The notes: a model not told the origin generated them from the sequence alone. A stretch of DNA of 64,000 bases from Psychrilyobacter atlanticus DSM 19335 (GCF_000426625.1 NZ_KE384547.1:1975159-2039158), one strand, 5' to 3'. Shown: positions 54,121-63,908, counted from the stretch's first letter. Numbers and translations: made by a program.

Positions 54121-55088
54121 GTTTTTAAAATTTCTAATTTTCCCTCTATCCTTACTTCTAATTTAGGAGAGATATACCATGTATCACCTTTTTTTATAGG
54201 ATAAGTTTCACCACCACAATTCAGGTTTCCCTCTCCTTCTAAAATGGAATATATCATAAAAGAATCATTATCTACATCTTTATAGTTGCCATCCAATAAC
54301 AACTTATCTATGTTAAAATACTTGTCTCTAGCAATTTCCTGCTTTGACCCGCCGTCAAACTCCACACTATTTCTCGTTCTATTTGTAGAAATCTGAGGAG
54401 TGTTTTCATAATCGATTACTTCCATCGCTTTATCTAAATGAAGGTCACGAAGTTTTCCATCAACTAATCTATCAAAATCATATATTCTATAAGTCATATC
54501 TGAGTTTTGTTGTACTTCACATATTACTACACTTCCTTCTAAACTTGCATGGATAAGTCCAGGAGTTACATTTATGAAATCACCTTTTTTTACTGAAATA
54601 ATATTAAATAAATTTTCAAAATCTTTGTTTTTTGTTTTCTGTGCAAATTTTTCTGGAGTTATTCCATTTTTTAATCCCATGATCAACTTGGCATCAGGGC
54701 TGGCTTCCAATATATACCACGATTCAGATTTCCCAAATTCCCCTTCTACCCTTAGGGCATAATCGTCACTAGGATGTACTTGAACAGATAATTTATCATT
54801 GATATCCAAATATTTTATTAAAAGAGGAAATTTTTCTCCATATTTAGAATAAATATTCTCTCCTACCAAATCACCTTTATAATCTAAAAATAATTCTTCC
54901 AAAGTCTTTCCTTCTAATCCGCCATTTTCAACGACACTCATTCCATTTTTATGGGAGCTAACTTCCCAAGATTCACCATATAACTTCTCTGTTGGCAGTT
55001 CCATATTTAGTTTTTCACTAAAACTTCTTCCACCCCATATTTTTTCTTTAAACACCTTTTTAAATTTTAATGGATATAAGTTTTCCAT
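54111..55088 (-). CDS. manA: Mannose-6-phosphate isomerase, class I
   Basis: Converts mannose 6-phosphate to fructose 6-phosphate with bound zinc. The 325 residues show KIWGGRSFSEKL, PLLIKYLDINDKLSVQVHPSDDYA (QVHP supplies zinc ligands), GLIHASLEGSVVICEVQQNSDMTYRIYDF and the short C-terminal cupin, as in the Bacillus ManA/YvyI type. It follows the PTS regulator by 13 bases and probably handles sugar brought in by the divergent PTS permease. Confidence 0.95.
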   Translation of the reverse strand: MENLYPLKFKKVFKEKIWGGRSFSEKLNMELPTEKLYGESWEVSSHKNGMSVVENGGLEGKTLEELFLDYKGDLVGENIYSKYGEKFPLLIKYLDINDKLSVQVHPSDDYALRVEGEFGKSESWYILEASPDAKLIMGLKNGITPEKFAQKTKNKDFENLFNIISVKKGDFINVTPGLIHASLEGSVVICEVQQNSDMTYRIYDFDRLVDGKLRDLHLDKAMEVIDYENTPQISTNRTRNSVEFDGGSKQEIARDKYFNIDKLLLDGNYKDVDNDSFMIYSILEGEGNLNCGGETYPIKKGDTWYISPKLEVRIEGKLEILKTFL

Positions 55089-55101
55089 AAGGTCTCCTTC
55101 C

Positions 55102-57192
55102 TTAATTTTTTTTATTTTTACCTAAATTTATAAAAAAATCATATTTTTCAAAGATTTTTATAATTTTTTCCGGTGTAGAAGCTCTATGAGCCCTTTTTAT
55201 AAAATCATAGTTTTTCACTATTTCTAAAAAATTAGAAAGAGCAGAAAAATGATTTTTGTTATCTACTGAAGAAAACGCTAAAATTGTATTAACTGGAACT
55301 TCCCCAGGAAAATAAACCGATTCACTAAGAGTTATCAGACTCATTCCTGTTTTTTTTACAAATTTTTTGTTTGTATGAGGGATAGCCAAATTAGGAACTA
55401 CAACAATATATGAACCATGTTTTTTTATCAACCTTACCATCTCTTCTCCATGGCCGCAAAATGTATACCCTCCTTCGAAAAGGATATCTCCAACTTTTTT
55501 TATAGCCTCTTCCCACGACTCCACTTTAACATTTAATTTAATATTACTAGGTGGAAGAATATCTAATATCGATAATTCTTTTACTTTTATATCATCCACA
55601 AGTTTATTTCCCAGATGTGCCTTGAGTTCCTCTATTATAATTTTTTCATTCTCAATAATAGCACCCTTTTTTAAACTATTTAATATATTAGATAAAAGGA
55701 TTTTTTTATTATATTTTGGAAGATTATACATGTCTATTTTTTTCAGTTCCTCTGAATTTAATATAGTTTTTACATGAACTACCGGTATCCCAGTCTCAAA
55801 CCCATTAATCTTTACTGTTGTAATTATAAGATCTATTTTTTCCTTGTCGTTAGATATAAAGTTTTTTAGCTGATTTAACGGAATACTTTCAACTACATCT
55901 ATATTATAACTTTCTTTTAGCTGCTGCTCTACTAGTCTAGAAGTTCCTAAGCCTTCACCACAAACCAATAAAATGCTTTTAGTTTCTTTTTTTTGATATA
56001 AATTTCTATCTACAGCCCCTTTAAAGTGTAAAACTATATAAGCTATTTCATCTTCTGAAAATGGCAACCCAATAAATTTTTCTAAAAGCAGCATAGATTT
56101 TTTTACTTTTGTAAAAAGTTCTGGATATTCATGGATAACTTCAGCATAAATTGAACTTTTTAATTCTATTTTATTTTTAACCCTATGTATAGCAGGTTTG
56201 ATATGATTCAAAAGTCCATCCATTAAAAACTTATCTTTTGATAGATCTAAATGTATTTCATCACTAACTTCTCCTATTATCTTCTTTACATTGGTCTCAA
56301 CTTCGATCCAATTCTCATAAAAAGACATCTTGGGATTGTAACTATGACTCCCTAAAAAATAATCTGTGATTTTATAGATTTCAAACTCATTTAGTTTTAT
56401 TTGGTACCCAGCTTCTAATATCGGTATTGCTTTTGAAATAGTTGAAAATTCATCTGTTTTAGATAAAAAAATTTGATTTAAAGAACTATTTAAAAAGAAA
56501 CCGTTTTTTACTCGAACTACCATAATGATAATATAATTTCTTATGATACTATATGCTTCATCAGAGATAACTTTATCTATAGATTTAGTGATATAGTCAA
56601 TAAAGCTTCCAATCATATTTAACTGAATGTCCTCTAAATTTTCCTTTATTAAACTAGTTGTATAAGTTATTTCCAATGAATTAGAATTATTTAGATTAAA
56701 ATATTTATTTAATATTTTTAATTGTATCCTCCTAATATCCTCTTCCTTCCCTACCAGAAGAAATCCTTCTTTATTGTTCAAAATAAGTTGTAAATTATAT
56801 TTAGACAACATTTTTTTTATTTCCTTCATATCATTATTTATCGTAGGTCTGCTGAGATCAAATTTTTCACAGATATGAGATATATTTACCTTTCCACAAA
56901 AAATTATTGATATCAATATGGAGATATCTCTATACTCTATAAAGAATATTCTATGAAAGTTTGCTATTAAATATTGCTTTACCCCATTAAAATTTAAAAG
57001 TTCTACCCTTCCCTTAGATCTTTTAATAATCTCTCCAACTTTATTTTCTAAAAGAAATTCATTTATTTTGTCTATATCGTACCTCAGAGTTCTTTCAGTT
57101 ACTTTAATTAAGCCAAGCATCTCTTTTAGAACTCCCTGTCCATTATTATTGATTAAATACTCAACAATATTAAGCATTCTTTTATTAAGCAT
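55102..57192 (-). CDS. BglG/ManR-type PTS-controlled transcriptional activator
   Basis: A 696-residue multidomain regulator: two N-terminal helix-turn-helix domains (GLIKVTERTLRYDIDKIN; FDLSRPTINNDMKEI), two PRDs (about 175-395) with their histidines, a GatB-like EIIB (ILLVCGEGLGTSRLVEQQL, from about 405) and a fructose-type EIIA (from about 545, NLAIPHTNKK). This order matches ManR and LicR of Bacillus. With manA downstream and a fructose/mannose EIIABC divergent, a mannose regulator is most likely. PTS phosphorylation of PRD, EIIB and EIIA would set its activity. Confidence 0.9.
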   Translation of the reverse strand: MLNKRMLNIVEYLINNNGQGVLKEMLGLIKVTERTLRYDIDKINEFLLENKVGEIIKRSKGRVELLNFNGVKQYLIANFHRIFFIEYRDISILISIIFCGKVNISHICEKFDLSRPTINNDMKEIKKMLSKYNLQLILNNKEGFLLVGKEEDIRRIQLKILNKYFNLNNSNSLEITYTTSLIKENLEDIQLNMIGSFIDYITKSIDKVISDEAYSIIRNYIIIMVVRVKNGFFLNSSLNQIFLSKTDEFSTISKAIPILEAGYQIKLNEFEIYKITDYFLGSHSYNPKMSFYENWIEVETNVKKIIGEVSDEIHLDLSKDKFLMDGLLNHIKPAIHRVKNKIELKSSIYAEVIHEYPELFTKVKKSMLLLEKFIGLPFSEDEIAYIVLHFKGAVDRNLYQKKETKSILLVCGEGLGTSRLVEQQLKESYNIDVVESIPLNQLKNFISNDKEKIDLIITTVKINGFETGIPVVHVKTILNSEELKKIDMYNLPKYNKKILLSNILNSLKKGAIIENEKIIIEELKAHLGNKLVDDIKVKELSILDILPPSNIKLNVKVESWEEAIKKVGDILFEGGYTFCGHGEEMVRLIKKHGSYIVVVPNLAIPHTNKKFVKKTGMSLITLSESVYFPGEVPVNTILAFSSVDNKNHFSALSNFLEIVKNYDFIKRAHRASTPEKIIKIFEKYDFFINLGKNKKN

Positions 57193-57524
57193 CGTCCTCC
57201 CCCTTAGTTTTTATTACTATAATTATACAAAAATTATTAAAAAAATACATTTCAAAATTTTCTTCAAAAAAAAAGGAAAAAAATTTAATACTATAATAAT
57301 GTCTTGTACAGGCTTTCAACTTCAACATTAATTTTAAAAAAATCAAGCAATTGTAAGGCATTGCCATATTTTCAATAGTATTTTAATCTATATTTTCAAA
57401 ATAAAAATAACTATCCCTTTAATTTTTTTTCGTCTAATATTCATAAAAGATTGAAAAAAATATATAATTTAAAAACAAAATTTTAAGTGGTACTATTTTA
57501 ACATAAAGAAAAGGGAGGAATAAT
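57193..57524. promoter_or_regulatory. Divergent control region of the mannose-type PTS
   Basis: No gene. On the minus strand TATAAT (57228-57223) is a likely -10 for the regulator. Two copies of ATATTTTCAA (57366-57375 and 57390-57399) are spaced 24 bases apart and could be activator half sites for the plus-strand PTS gene. GGCATTGCC at 57357-57365 is a short palindrome. The PTS gene has an AAGGGAGG ribosome site. Confidence 0.45.
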
Positions 57525-59366
57525 ATGAAGTTAAGCAATTTAACAAATAAGAATTTAATTACTTTAGATTTAGAAGCAAAAACTAAAGTAGAAGTCATTA
57601 AAAAATTAGTAGAAAAATTAGATGGTGAAGGTGTATTAGCATCCAAAGATGAATTCCTTAAAGCAGTATTAGACAGAGAAGAACTTTCTCCTACAGGTTT
57701 AGAAGAGGGGCTCGCTATTCCACATGGAAAATCTACAGCTGTAAAAAAAGCTACTTTTGCAATCGCAAGACTTAAAACTCCTATCGAAGATTGGGAATCT
57801 ATAGATGAAGATAATGAAGTAACTCTGGTATTTTTACTCGCTATCCCAAAATCAGAGCAAGGAGATACTCACATAGAGGTATTGACTAAACTTACTTCTT
57901 TATTCATTCAAGATAGATTTATTGAAAAATTACAAAAAGCTAACACAGAAAATGAAATAATTAATATTTTAGGAACAGAGATTATCGAAGAAGATAGTGA
58001 TAATTCTACCAAATCTTCTGATTTAATACTTGCAGTAACAGCTTGTCCAGTTGGAGTAGCTCATACCTATTTAGCCGCTGATTCTCTTAGAAAAAAAGCA
58101 AAAGAAATGGGAGTTGCTATCAAAGTTGAAACAAATGGATCAATCGGTATTAAAAACCAACTTACAGATGATGATATAAAACGTGCCAAAGGTATTATCG
58201 TTGCTGCCGATAAAAATATAGATATGGATAGATTCCATGGTAAACCTCTAGTTCAAGTAGGAGTTCAAGATGCTTTAAGAAAACCTGATGAACTAATAAC
58301 ACAGGCCCTTACAACAGCCCCTATATATAAAGGAAATACTTCTAAAAGTAAAAGTTCTAAAAATAATGAAAAAAATGGGATATATAAACACCTTATGAAT
58401 GGGGTTTCTCATATGCTCCCTTTAGTTGTTTGTGGTGGAGTTTTAATCGCTCTTTCTATTGCTCTTTCTGGAGTTAAAGCTGGAGAAGGTGCTGCTGTTA
58501 CCAATCCATTTTTTAAGCAAATGTTGGATTTAGGTGTAGTTGCATTCGGTCTTATGGTTCCTATCTTAGCAGGATTTATCGCTTCTAGTATCGCTGATAG
58601 ACCTGGTTTAGCTCCTGGACTTGTTGGAGGAGTTATTGCTAACAATATAGGCGCAGGATTTTTAGGAGGAATCATCGCAGGTTTCGTAGCAGGATATATT
58701 GCTAAATGGGTAAAAGGTTGGAAAGTTCCACAAAGTATGCAGCCTATTATGCCTATCTTCGTTATTCCTTTGGTTGCTACATGTTTAGTTGGATTAATTA
58801 TGCATATTGTCGGTGCCCCTATTAGTGGATTTATGGATTTTATGACTAATGGACTTAAAAGCATGGAACAAGGTTCTGTTCTCTTAGCTCTTATTTTGGG
58901 ACTTATGATCTCTTTCGATATGGGTGGCCCAGTTAATAAAGTAGCATTTTTATTTGGTGCTAGTATGATTAGTCAAGGTGTTTCTACTGTTATGGGACCT
59001 ATCGCAGTTGCTATTTGTGTACCACCTATCGGTATGGGATTAGCTACCCTTATGGCTCCTAAGAAATTTGAAAGTGAAGAAAGAGAAGCTGGTAAAGCTG
59101 CCTTAGCTATGGGATGTATTGGTATCACTGAAGGAGCTATTCCTTTTGCCGCTGCTGATCCACTCAGAGTAATCCCAGCTAATATGATTGGTGCTGGTAT
59201 AGGAGCTATTATAGCTGCTATAGGTAGTGTAGCTGACCATGCCCCCCACGGAGGACTAATAGTTCTTCCAGTAGTAGATAATAAGATCATGTTCTTAATA
59301 GCTATAATCGTTGGTTCTATCATAACTGCTACTATTACTTCTGTATTAAAGCCTAAAAAACAATAA
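57525..59366 (+). CDS. PTS fructose/mannose-family EIIABC permease
   Basis: Takes up and phosphorylates a hexose. EIIA (1-150) has the phospho-histidine in LAIPHGK (H67), EIIB (about 165-265) the phospho-cysteine in VTACPVGVAHTY (C174), and EIIC (about 285-613) eight or more membrane segments with GGVIANNIGAGFLGGI and ADHAPHGGLIV. All three domains are in one chain. FruA-type proteins carry fructose, but the manA and ManR-like neighbours suggest mannose, as in Bacillus ManP. Confidence 0.93.
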   Translation: MKLSNLTNKNLITLDLEAKTKVEVIKKLVEKLDGEGVLASKDEFLKAVLDREELSPTGLEEGLAIPHGKSTAVKKATFAIARLKTPIEDWESIDEDNEVTLVFLLAIPKSEQGDTHIEVLTKLTSLFIQDRFIEKLQKANTENEIINILGTEIIEEDSDNSTKSSDLILAVTACPVGVAHTYLAADSLRKKAKEMGVAIKVETNGSIGIKNQLTDDDIKRAKGIIVAADKNIDMDRFHGKPLVQVGVQDALRKPDELITQALTTAPIYKGNTSKSKSSKNNEKNGIYKHLMNGVSHMLPLVVCGGVLIALSIALSGVKAGEGAAVTNPFFKQMLDLGVVAFGLMVPILAGFIASSIADRPGLAPGLVGGVIANNIGAGFLGGIIAGFVAGYIAKWVKGWKVPQSMQPIMPIFVIPLVATCLVGLIMHIVGAPISGFMDFMTNGLKSMEQGSVLLALILGLMISFDMGGPVNKVAFLFGASMISQGVSTVMGPIAVAICVPPIGMGLATLMAPKKFESEEREAGKAALAMGCIGITEGAIPFAAADPLRVIPANMIGAGIGAIIAAIGSVADHAPHGGLIVLPVVDNKIMFLIAIIVGSIITATITSVLKPKKQ

Positions 59367-59377
59367 TCTTAACATAT

Positions 59378-59424
59378 AAAAACAGGAATTTAATCGCCGT
59401 GAGTGATTAAATTCCTGTTTTTCT
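59378..59424. terminator. Bidirectional terminator between the PTS gene and regulator
   Basis: AAAAACAGGAATTTAATC pairs perfectly with GATTAAATTCCTGTTTTT around a nine-base loop, with T runs on both strands. Confidence 0.92.
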
Positions 59425-59433
59425 TTTTATTTA

Positions 59434-60795
59434 TCATAACTTTGAACCTTTATCTGCCTCTATCAATTTTTTTAAAGGTGAAGTAATTGATGAATTCCTC
59501 TTAATATCATCTAATATACTCTCTCCATAAACTTCTAATATCTCTTTTATAAATAACTTTTCATTAAAATCGGTGCTATTCTTTTTAGAAATTTCTATTA
59601 GCTTACTAAGTTTTATAACTTTTTTTTCTTGATTTTCAAGCTCTTTTTCTATCAGTTCTCCTATAAAATAGATCTCCTCATCCCTTAATTTTTCATTTAA
59701 ATATTTATCTCTATTGGATATCTTATTTAAAATCGTAATTATCTTATCTCCCTCTAACTGATTTTTATGGGTCGCTCCCAAGGTGAAATTATTTTTCATC
59801 CTGTAGAAGGCTGAAGTTAAATAACTGCATATTTTTTGAAATAACTCCTCTTTTAACAGATTATGATTTACTGTTTTCCCCACTTTTTTTAAAAGATAAA
59901 ATGTAAATAGTTGAATATTTAATAGTTCATCATTATACTTCCCATTTAAAGAACTGCTTAAGAAATATTCTGTCAGATGAATAAATTCAAAAGTTAATTT
60001 TGGAGAGATTATTGTCTCCAATGCTTTTTTAACTATTTTATGTTGAGATGTATTTCTTAAAAATTCTGCATTGTGTTTTTTTAATATATAATGTCCCCTG
60101 GATATTCTAAATAAAGTCACCCAGAGATAGTGTCTGATTATCAAATTAAACTCTGTAGAGAATCCATACATAAATTCTTCTTCAATCCTATGGATAACCT
60201 CTTCGATTTTCCTATTATCAATTTCATTTCGATGAGTTAAAATTAGTTTTTTTACCATCGTTTTTATTGGTTTCACATGTTTTTCTTCTGATTTTCCCAA
60301 ACTATCGATCACTTTTAACATCATCAAATGTCTGATCTTCTTTTCACTTCCACCTATATATATTCTGGTTACATCGTATTTAAAATATAAGCTGTATTCC
60401 TCCAACTCACTTTTTAAACCCTGTATATCTTTTTTTAATGTAGTTCTGCTCACATCTAAAATAGTTTCTAATTTTCTTAAAGTCGGCTTATTCTCAAATA
60501 AGAAAAAATTTAATATATAATCCTGCCTCTCTTTGCTGCTATATATATAGTGTCCATTATATATATAATTTAAAAAATTTCTTACTTCTTCCTCTGTGAT
60601 CTCTGTAGATATCTTCTTTTGAGCCCTTATCAACCCAGTCTCTCTAAAAAATTGTTTTAAATAATATTCTAAATTTTCCAAACTATATCGAAGATTTCTT
60701 TCACTGAGATTAATCTCTTGAGAAAGTTTCTTTATTGTAATGGGATTTTTATTTATCAACATCAAAATAGTTAATTCTTTTTGTTTCAAACTCAT
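59434..60795 (-). CDS. BglG/MtlR-like regulator without PTS enzyme domains
   Basis: A regulator of about 453 residues with two N-terminal HTH domains (KLSQEINLSERNLRYSLENLEYYL; LETILDVSRTTLKKDIQGLKSELEEY) and a helical C-terminal half that resembles divergent PRD domains. No EIIB cysteine or EIIA histidine motif is present. The ATG at 60795 fits the AGGTG site best; GTG at 60804 and ATG at 60801 are alternatives. It is the last gene of the malX-malY operon and probably controls it, in place of the LacI-type MalI of E. coli. Confidence 0.8.
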   Translation of the reverse strand: MSLKQKELTILMLINKNPITIKKLSQEINLSERNLRYSLENLEYYLKQFFRETGLIRAQKKISTEITEEEVRNFLNYIYNGHYIYSSKERQDYILNFFLFENKPTLRKLETILDVSRTTLKKDIQGLKSELEEYSLYFKYDVTRIYIGGSEKKIRHLMMLKVIDSLGKSEEKHVKPIKTMVKKLILTHRNEIDNRKIEEVIHRIEEEFMYGFSTEFNLIIRHYLWVTLFRISRGHYILKKHNAEFLRNTSQHKIVKKALETIISPKLTFEFIHLTEYFLSSSLNGKYNDELLNIQLFTFYLLKKVGKTVNHNLLKEELFQKICSYLTSAFYRMKNNFTLGATHKNQLEGDKIITILNKISNRDKYLNEKLRDEEIYFIGELIEKELENQEKKVIKLSKLIEISKKNSTDFNEKLFIKEILEVYGESILDDIKRNSSITSPLKKLIEADKGSKL

Positions 60796-60843
60796 CGTCA
60801 TCACCTGCCTATATAAATTATATAATACGATGATAGATTTTTC

Positions 60844-61992
60844 CTATTTATTTAATGCCAATTTTATTCCCACTATCCCTTTTCTTAATTTTTCTCTGGA
60901 ACATCCAACATTTAAACGTATCTTATAAGAATCTCCGTAAACGTCTCCCGACATAATAGCAACTTTACCCTTTTTTATTAAACGATCTTGAAATTCATCG
61001 GCTTTCAATCCTGTTCCTTTAAAATCTATCCACATAAGGTAGGTCGCCTCGGGTATATTTACTTTTAACCCCATGTACCCATCCAATTCTTTCTTTACTA
61101 GTTCAAAACTTTCACCTATATATCTATTCAATTCATCTACCCAGTAATCACAATCATTATAAGCAGAAATAGTGGATAAAACTCCAAATACTGCTGCTGT
61201 AGAGACCCCGTCTATATTCCTTATATGATCAATAAATGCCTCTCTGATATCTCTTTGAGGAATTACCACATATGATCCTCCAAGGGTAGGAGTATTAAAA
61301 GTTTTTGAAGGCGATGAAACAATGATGGATCTCAAAGTATCCAACTTTAAAACTGGGGTATGTTTTTTTCTTACAACATCCATATGGATCTCATCTGAAA
61401 TCAAATATACATCATACTTGATGCACAAACTTATTAAAGTTGTCAGTTCCTCTATACTCCATACCTTCCCTGTTGGATTTTGAGGACTGCAAAGTAAAAA
61501 AACCTTAACGCCCTCCTTGAACCCCTCCTCTATCTTGATGAAATCCGTATGATATTTCCCTTTTTCATCTTCTTTCAACTGAATTTCAAAGAGTTCATAA
61601 GGATGTAATAATTTGGTAAATCCATCATATTTAGGAGTATGAGTCATAACTTTTCCCTTCTTTTCTAATATTTTTTCTAAAAGTAATGTAATAGAATAAA
61701 GTACCGATGGTGAATAGGAGATCCACTCCTCTTTTATAACTGTGTCACACCTCTTAAAAAACCAGTTTTTTATCGCTCCCTTATAGTCAGTGTGATTCCA
61801 ACGAGAATATCCAAAAACACCATGTTCTGCTCTAGAAATTATTTTTTCAATTATCTCTTTTGGAGAACGAAAATCCATATCTGAAATCGTAAATGGCGTT
61901 AAATTTTTCGTTCCTTCTCCAAATCTATCCTCTATATAATCCCATTGGGTACAATAGGTTCCTCTTCTATCAATTACATTATCAAAATTCAT
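60844..61992 (-). CDS. malY: MalY/PatB-like PLP aminotransferase-fold C-S lyase
   Basis: A 382-residue fold-type I PLP enzyme. It has DMDFRSPKEIIEKI, GYSRW, SPSVLYSI, CSPQNPTGKVWSIEEL, SDEIHMDVV and the PLP lysine in SSPSKTFNTPTLGGSY, the MalY/PatB signature with cystathionine beta-lyase activity. Start at 61992 follows GGAGG; an upstream TTG at 62004 is not needed. In E. coli malY is likewise the partner of malX; its role in sugar metabolism there is regulatory. Confidence 0.92.
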   Translation of the reverse strand: MNFDNVIDRRGTYCTQWDYIEDRFGEGTKNLTPFTISDMDFRSPKEIIEKIISRAEHGVFGYSRWNHTDYKGAIKNWFFKRCDTVIKEEWISYSPSVLYSITLLLEKILEKKGKVMTHTPKYDGFTKLLHPYELFEIQLKEDEKGKYHTDFIKIEEGFKEGVKVFLLCSPQNPTGKVWSIEELTTLISLCIKYDVYLISDEIHMDVVRKKHTPVLKLDTLRSIIVSSPSKTFNTPTLGGSYVVIPQRDIREAFIDHIRNIDGVSTAAVFGVLSTISAYNDCDYWVDELNRYIGESFELVKKELDGYMGLKVNIPEATYLMWIDFKGTGLKADEFQDRLIKKGKVAIMSGDVYGDSYKIRLNVGCSREKLRKGIVGIKLALNK

Positions 61993-62008
61993 CTTTTCCT
62001 CCAAGAAT

Positions 62009-62031
62009 AGGAGGCAGTTTGACAGCCTCCT
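62009..62031 (-). other. Intercistronic hairpin between malX and malY
   Basis: AGGAGGC and GCCTCCT form a perfect 7-bp stem with a 9-base loop and no following T run. The GGAGG ribosome site of malY lies 9 bases further on, so it may stabilise mRNA or affect malY translation. Confidence 0.55.
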
Positions 62032-62045
62032 AAAATACTTTTTTA

Positions 62046-63614
62046 TTAAATAAGTTTTTGCATCTGTTTTTTTAATACCTGTACTTTTGTCCCAACTATT
62101 ATTTGAACGTTTGTGTCGTTTAGTTTTACCACATTTACAGCTCCAGCTTTTTTTATAGCTTCTACATCGATAATAGATGCATCTTTTAATACCAGTCTCA
62201 ACCTTGTTATGCAGTTGTCCAAACTGACTATATTTTCTTTCCCGCCTATTGCCTCTAACATTATTTTGGCATTATATCCTGCCATATCCCCGCTGTCCAT
62301 AGCGTTTACAGCTTCTTCAGAATCATCTCTTCCTGGAGTCAATATATTATATTTTTCTATGTACCATTTGAATGCTACATAATATAATCCAAACCATATA
62401 ACTCCTACTGGCAGTACTAAATACCATTTAGTCCATAATCCCTGTAATACTCCAAATACGAAAAAATCTATTATATTTCCATCTGTATTTCCAATAACCA
62501 CACCTAAGATCCCCATTACCATAAACCCAAGTCCTGTCATAACAGTATGAAAAAGGTAAAGAACTGGTGCTATAAATAAAAATATGAATTCAATAGGTTC
62601 GGTAATTCCTCCTACTGCTGCTGCTACAACTGCTGATATAAGTAGACCTTTTACTTTCGTTCTATTTTTTAAAAAAGATGATTTATACATAGCAAAAGCT
62701 GCTCCTGTCAATCCAAATATAAATGATGGCATCTTTCCTTGCGATAAAAATCTAGTATATTGAGGGGATACAAATTCTGGCCCCTGAGTAAATTGATGAT
62801 AAAATATATTTAGTGCACCTGATATAGTTTCCCCACTGGCAGTCACAATCTGTCCCCCAGCTTCTGTAAATCTTATTGTCGCTACTAATATATGATGTAA
62901 CCCAAATGGTAATAAGAGTCTTTCCCCTGCTCCAAATAAAAACGGTCCAAAGATTCCTGCTTTTTGAATTCCGCTCCCGACTGCTAATATTCCTGTCTCA
63001 AAGAATGGCCAGATAACAGGTACTATAATTCCCACAATTGACATAATAAGTACGGTAGCTATTGCTACAAATCTTGTCCCTCCAAAGAAAGAAAATGCAT
63101 CTGGAAGTTCAATATTTTGATACTTTGAATGAATCATATAAACCAAGATACCACATATGAGTCCACCTAGGGCTCCCGTATCTATACTCTCTATTCCCAT
63201 TATCATCCTTGTATCGGTAGACTCCAATATTCCTCTAGATGTCAGATAAAAATTTGTTCCCAGTTGCAGGGATATATATCCTACTAATCCTGCAAAGGCT
63301 GCTATCTCCTTATTTTCCCTGGCTAATCCTAAAGGTATGGACACTGCAAACATCAATGGTAAAAAAATAAACGCTACTAAACTGATTTTGATCATAAAAT
63401 TAAATATAAATTGTAATGCTGGTATTCCTAAAAATGGAAACATCTCAATAGTTGTAGCCCCTGTAAATGCGGCTCCTAATCCTAACAAGATTCCCATAGC
63501 TGCCAGTAATGCCACCGGTAACATAAAAGTTTTTCCTAAGTTCTGAAAAAATTCCCATCCACTAACACCGTTTGACTTTTTTGCACTCTTCATTTTAATT
63601 GCACCTGTACTCAT
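62046..63614 (-). CDS. malX: PTS glucose/maltose-family EIICB permease, MalX-like
   Basis: A 522-residue PTS permease. EIIC (about 15-420) has the glucose-family stretches FMLPVALLAAMGILLGLGAAF, FGAGERLLLPFGLHHILVATIRFTEAGGQIV and GGITEPIEF. EIIB at the C-terminus has the phospho-cysteine in LDNCITRLRL. No EIIA is fused, so it needs a separate one. Start at 63614 is supported by AAGGGGGAAGG upstream; a longer frame to 63776 crosses the promoter. First gene of malX-malY-regulator. Confidence 0.92.
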   Translation of the reverse strand: MSTGAIKMKSAKKSNGVSGWEFFQNLGKTFMLPVALLAAMGILLGLGAAFTGATTIEMFPFLGIPALQFIFNFMIKISLVAFIFLPLMFAVSIPLGLARENKEIAAFAGLVGYISLQLGTNFYLTSRGILESTDTRMIMGIESIDTGALGGLICGILVYMIHSKYQNIELPDAFSFFGGTRFVAIATVLIMSIVGIIVPVIWPFFETGILAVGSGIQKAGIFGPFLFGAGERLLLPFGLHHILVATIRFTEAGGQIVTASGETISGALNIFYHQFTQGPEFVSPQYTRFLSQGKMPSFIFGLTGAAFAMYKSSFLKNRTKVKGLLISAVVAAAVGGITEPIEFIFLFIAPVLYLFHTVMTGLGFMVMGILGVVIGNTDGNIIDFFVFGVLQGLWTKWYLVLPVGVIWFGLYYVAFKWYIEKYNILTPGRDDSEEAVNAMDSGDMAGYNAKIMLEAIGGKENIVSLDNCITRLRLVLKDASIIDVEAIKKAGAVNVVKLNDTNVQIIVGTKVQVLKKQMQKLI

Positions 63615-63648
63615 AAAACCTTCCCCCTTAAAACTTAAATATACTAAA

Positions 63649-63677
63649 ATTATACTTTCATGTCCTGCTATTTTCAA
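63649..63677 (-). promoter_or_regulatory. Promoter of the malX operon
   Basis: Minus-strand TTGAAA (63677-63672), 17-base spacer, TATAAT (63654-63649), 35 bases before the malX start. A palindrome TTTGA-CATA-TCAAA at 63713-63726, about 36 bases upstream of the -35, is a possible regulator site. Confidence 0.8.
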
Positions 63678-63836
63678 TTCTCTATTTTCTTCACTTTTTT
63701 CGGAATAAAAGTTTTGACATATCAAAGTAAGAGAAGTGAAATTACTCCCTGTTAAATTCTTTAAATATTTAAACATTAACCTTCTTATATCTCACTCTTT
63801 CAGCCAATAAAAATAACAGATAAGTCAAGTCAATAT

Positions 63837-63882
63837 GATTTTTTAATAAAATTAGAGAAAAATTTAAATTTCCCTCTCTAAT
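63837..63882 (-). terminator. Possible terminator of a minus-strand unit beyond the window
   Basis: ATTAGAG (63851-63857) pairs with CTCTAAT (63876-63882) with an inner AAATTT repeat, and on the minus strand a T-rich run follows. No minus-strand gene is visible between here and 64000, so its purpose is unclear. Confidence 0.4.
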
Positions 63883-63908
63883 AATATCATTCTGTCAACA
63901 AAAAATCA

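Noticed and set aside
57488-57524. Sigma-54 promoter for the PTS gene (TGGTAC segment)
   Set aside because: The -12 GC element is missing, and the divergent regulator lacks the sigma-54 AAA+ domain of LevR-type activators.
58409-59323. Two proline/isoleucine-rich minus-strand frames (58409-58864, 58973-59323)
   Set aside because: Antisense shadows of the EIIC membrane domain; no ribosome sites.
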